7,844 bases of DNA. Origin: an uncultured Gemmatimonadota bacterium (lineage in GTDB: Bacteria; Gemmatimonadota; Gemmatimonadetes; Gemmatimonadales; GWC2-71-9). Both the position numbers and the translations under genes were made by a program. The stretch lies in assembly GCA_946480845.1 (NCBI GenBank), contig CAMLLJ010000127.1, positions 1 to 7,844 of the forward strand, in the 5' to 3' direction. The notes beneath the pieces were generated by a model. It was given only the letters and a program-made list of their open reading frames with translations, had not been told where the DNA came from and did not search any database. The first letter of the stretch is position 1; the number at the start of each line of letters is the position of its first letter. Below, piece after piece: positions 6,885 to 7,844 of this stretch.

Positions 6885-7757
6885 ATGCCAACCCCCTTTT
6901 CGCGCTCCGGCGGCGAGCCCGAGTGGGAGCCGCGGCCCTCCCGCCCGTCCGGCTCGGCCGTGATCGAGCCGGAGCCGAAGCCGCAGGAGATCGCGCCCGG
7001 GTTCCCCGGCAAGGTCGCCGTGGTGACGGGGGGTGCCACCGGCCTCGGCCGCGCCATTGCGCACGAGTTCGCCCGGCTCGGCTGCAACATCGCCTTCTGC
7101 TACGTCAACCTTCCCGGCCGCGACGTGAGCGAACAGGCGCTGCTCACCGAGACCTCGCTCAAGGCCGCGGGGGTCAGCGTCCTCGCCATCCGCTGTGACG
7201 TCCGCGATCCCGCGGCCGTGGACCGCTTCATCGCCGACGCCCGGGCCCGCTTCGGCTCGCTCCACTTCCTCATCAACAACGCCGGCATCGCCAACGACGG
7301 CGCCCTCTGGCGCATGTCGGACCACGCGTGGGCCGAGGTGATGGAGACCAACGTCACCGGCACCTTCAACTGCATCCGGGCCGTCTCCCCGCACTTCCGC
7401 ACCCAGCACTACGGCAAGATCGTCAACGTGAGCGCCCACCAGGCCGACCGGCCGGGCTTCGGCGTCACCAACTACGCTGCGAGCAAGGCGGCGCTGCTGG
7501 GCCTCACCCGCGCGGCCGCGGTCGAGCTGGGGCCGTCGAACGTGAACGTGAACGCCGTGGCCCCGGGCTTCATCCGCACCGAGCGGATGGCGATGCTGCC
7601 GACCGAGGTCATCGAGCGCGCGCGCCGGCACTCGGTCCTCGGCCGCATCGCCGAGCCGGAGGACGTGGCGAAGGTGATCACTTTCCTGTGTTCCGATGCG
7701 GCGCGGCATGTGACGGGCCAGACGATTGTTGTGGACGGGGGGTTGTCACTGGAGTGA
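6885..7757 (+). CDS. Short-chain dehydrogenase/reductase (SDR, FabG-like)
   Basis: The 290-residue protein is a classical SDR: a Rossmann-fold oxidoreductase using NAD(P)H on a hydroxyl or keto group. The cofactor loop TGGATGLG lies at residues 48-55, followed by an NNAG block (LINNAGIANDG) and the structural N156 in METNVTG. The active-site pair Y197 and K201 lies in NYAASKA. VAPGFIRTE and the C-terminal TGQTIVVDGG are also standard. Two things are odd. The first 40 or so residues are a Pro/Glu/Arg-rich, probably disordered extension that most FabG-like enzymes (about 245-255 residues) lack. The residue 13 before the tyrosine, normally the catalytic serine, is A184, with serine one place earlier at 183. 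The ATG at 6885 has no ribosome binding site but sits just after a promoter-like element; a GTG at 6960 is a weaker alternative. Likely monocistronic; the substrate cannot be named. Confidence 0.93.
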   Translation: MPTPFSRSGGEPEWEPRPSRPSGSAVIEPEPKPQEIAPGFPGKVAVVTGGATGLGRAIAHEFARLGCNIAFCYVNLPGRDVSEQALLTETSLKAAGVSVLAIRCDVRDPAAVDRFIADARARFGSLHFLINNAGIANDGALWRMSDHAWAEVMETNVTGTFNCIRAVSPHFRTQHYGKIVNVSAHQADRPGFGVTNYAASKAALLGLTRAAAVELGPSNVNVNAVAPGFIRTERMAMLPTEVIERARRHSVLGRIAEPEDVAKVITFLCSDAARHVTGQTIVVDGGLSLE

Positions 7758-7800
7758 CGGTCGGGACGGTCGGGACGGTCGGGGCGGTCAGGGAGGTCAC
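7756..7800 (+). repeat. 9-base tandem repeat overlapping the dehydrogenase stop
   Basis: Three perfect copies of GACGGTCGG (7756-7764, 7765-7773, 7774-7782) are followed by two diverged copies, GGCGGTCAG (7783-7791) and GGAGGTCAC (7792-7800). The first copy includes the GA of the TGA stop at 7755-7757. The 9-base period keeps the reading frame, so readthrough would add Arg-Ser-Gly units. It is probably a slippage-generated microsatellite. Confidence 0.85.
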
Positions 7801-7844
7801 GGCCGGGGGGTAGTTGGAGGGGGCCACTCGAACCCCCCCCCCCC
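7801..7844. other. Short non-coding tail ending in a run of 12 C
   Basis: No gene is seen here. GGGGG at about 7819-7823 could pair with the C-run across CCACTCGAA, but there is no T-run, so a terminator is not supported. The sequence ends in 12 consecutive C (7833-7844), which is probably where sequencing or assembly failed; its length should not be trusted. Confidence 0.6.

Noticed and set aside
5526..7709. A 727-codon open frame on the minus strand
   Set aside because: It is antisense to the transporter and dehydrogenase genes and has a biased Arg/Gly/His/Pro composition without motifs. The plus-strand frames encode convincing families.
7812..7840. Possible minus-strand tRNA 3' end (reverse strand reads GGTTCGAGT, like a T-loop)
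   Set aside because: The bases after TTCGAGT are GG instead of the CC needed to close the T-stem, and no acceptor stem or CCA-like context can be assembled in the remaining bases.

Overview
The window is a gene-dense, very GC-rich chromosomal segment. Third codon positions are almost all G or C, and spurious open frames run through every reading frame. It looks like a soil or sediment bacterium. A six-helix membrane Ser/Thr kinase, a DUF885 peptidase and tightly packed short operons together suggest Gemmatimonadota or a similar GC-rich lineage (Myxococcota and Acidobacteriota are alternatives). This placement is inference: there is no rRNA or marker gene here. I see no mobile element, CRISPR array, tRNA, phage gene or integrase, and no intergenic stretch above 90 bases.

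Layout. (1) Bases 2-2094, plus strand: the C-terminal part of a DUF885 zinc peptidase, overlapping by ATGA a 327-residue ATP-grasp enzyme related to D-Ala-D-Ala ligase. (2) Bases 2119-4749, minus strand: a two-gene unit of an HExxH metallopeptidase followed 15 bases later by a membrane-anchored Ser/Thr kinase. It converges on the ATP-grasp gene across 24 bases that hold a small hairpin. (3) Bases 4736-6827, plus strand: a diacylglycerol kinase-like lipid kinase and a 12-helix major facilitator transporter. The lipid kinase start abuts or overlaps the start of the divergent metallopeptidase. (4) Bases 6885-7757, plus strand: a short-chain dehydrogenase that probably has its own promoter and a leaderless message. 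(5) Bases 7756-7844: a 9-base tandem repeat and a terminal run of 12 C.

How the genes might work together: the first pair combines an enzyme likely to cleave peptides with one likely to ligate carboxylate and amine substrates. The minus-strand pair combines a probable signalling kinase with a cytoplasmic protease. The lipid kinase and transporter are probably co-transcribed, but no shared pathway is evident. No convincing new multi-gene system is present. The points most worth a second look are the altered active sites of the ATP-grasp enzyme and the dehydrogenase, the zero-length divergent junction near 4740, and the unusual start region of the transporter.
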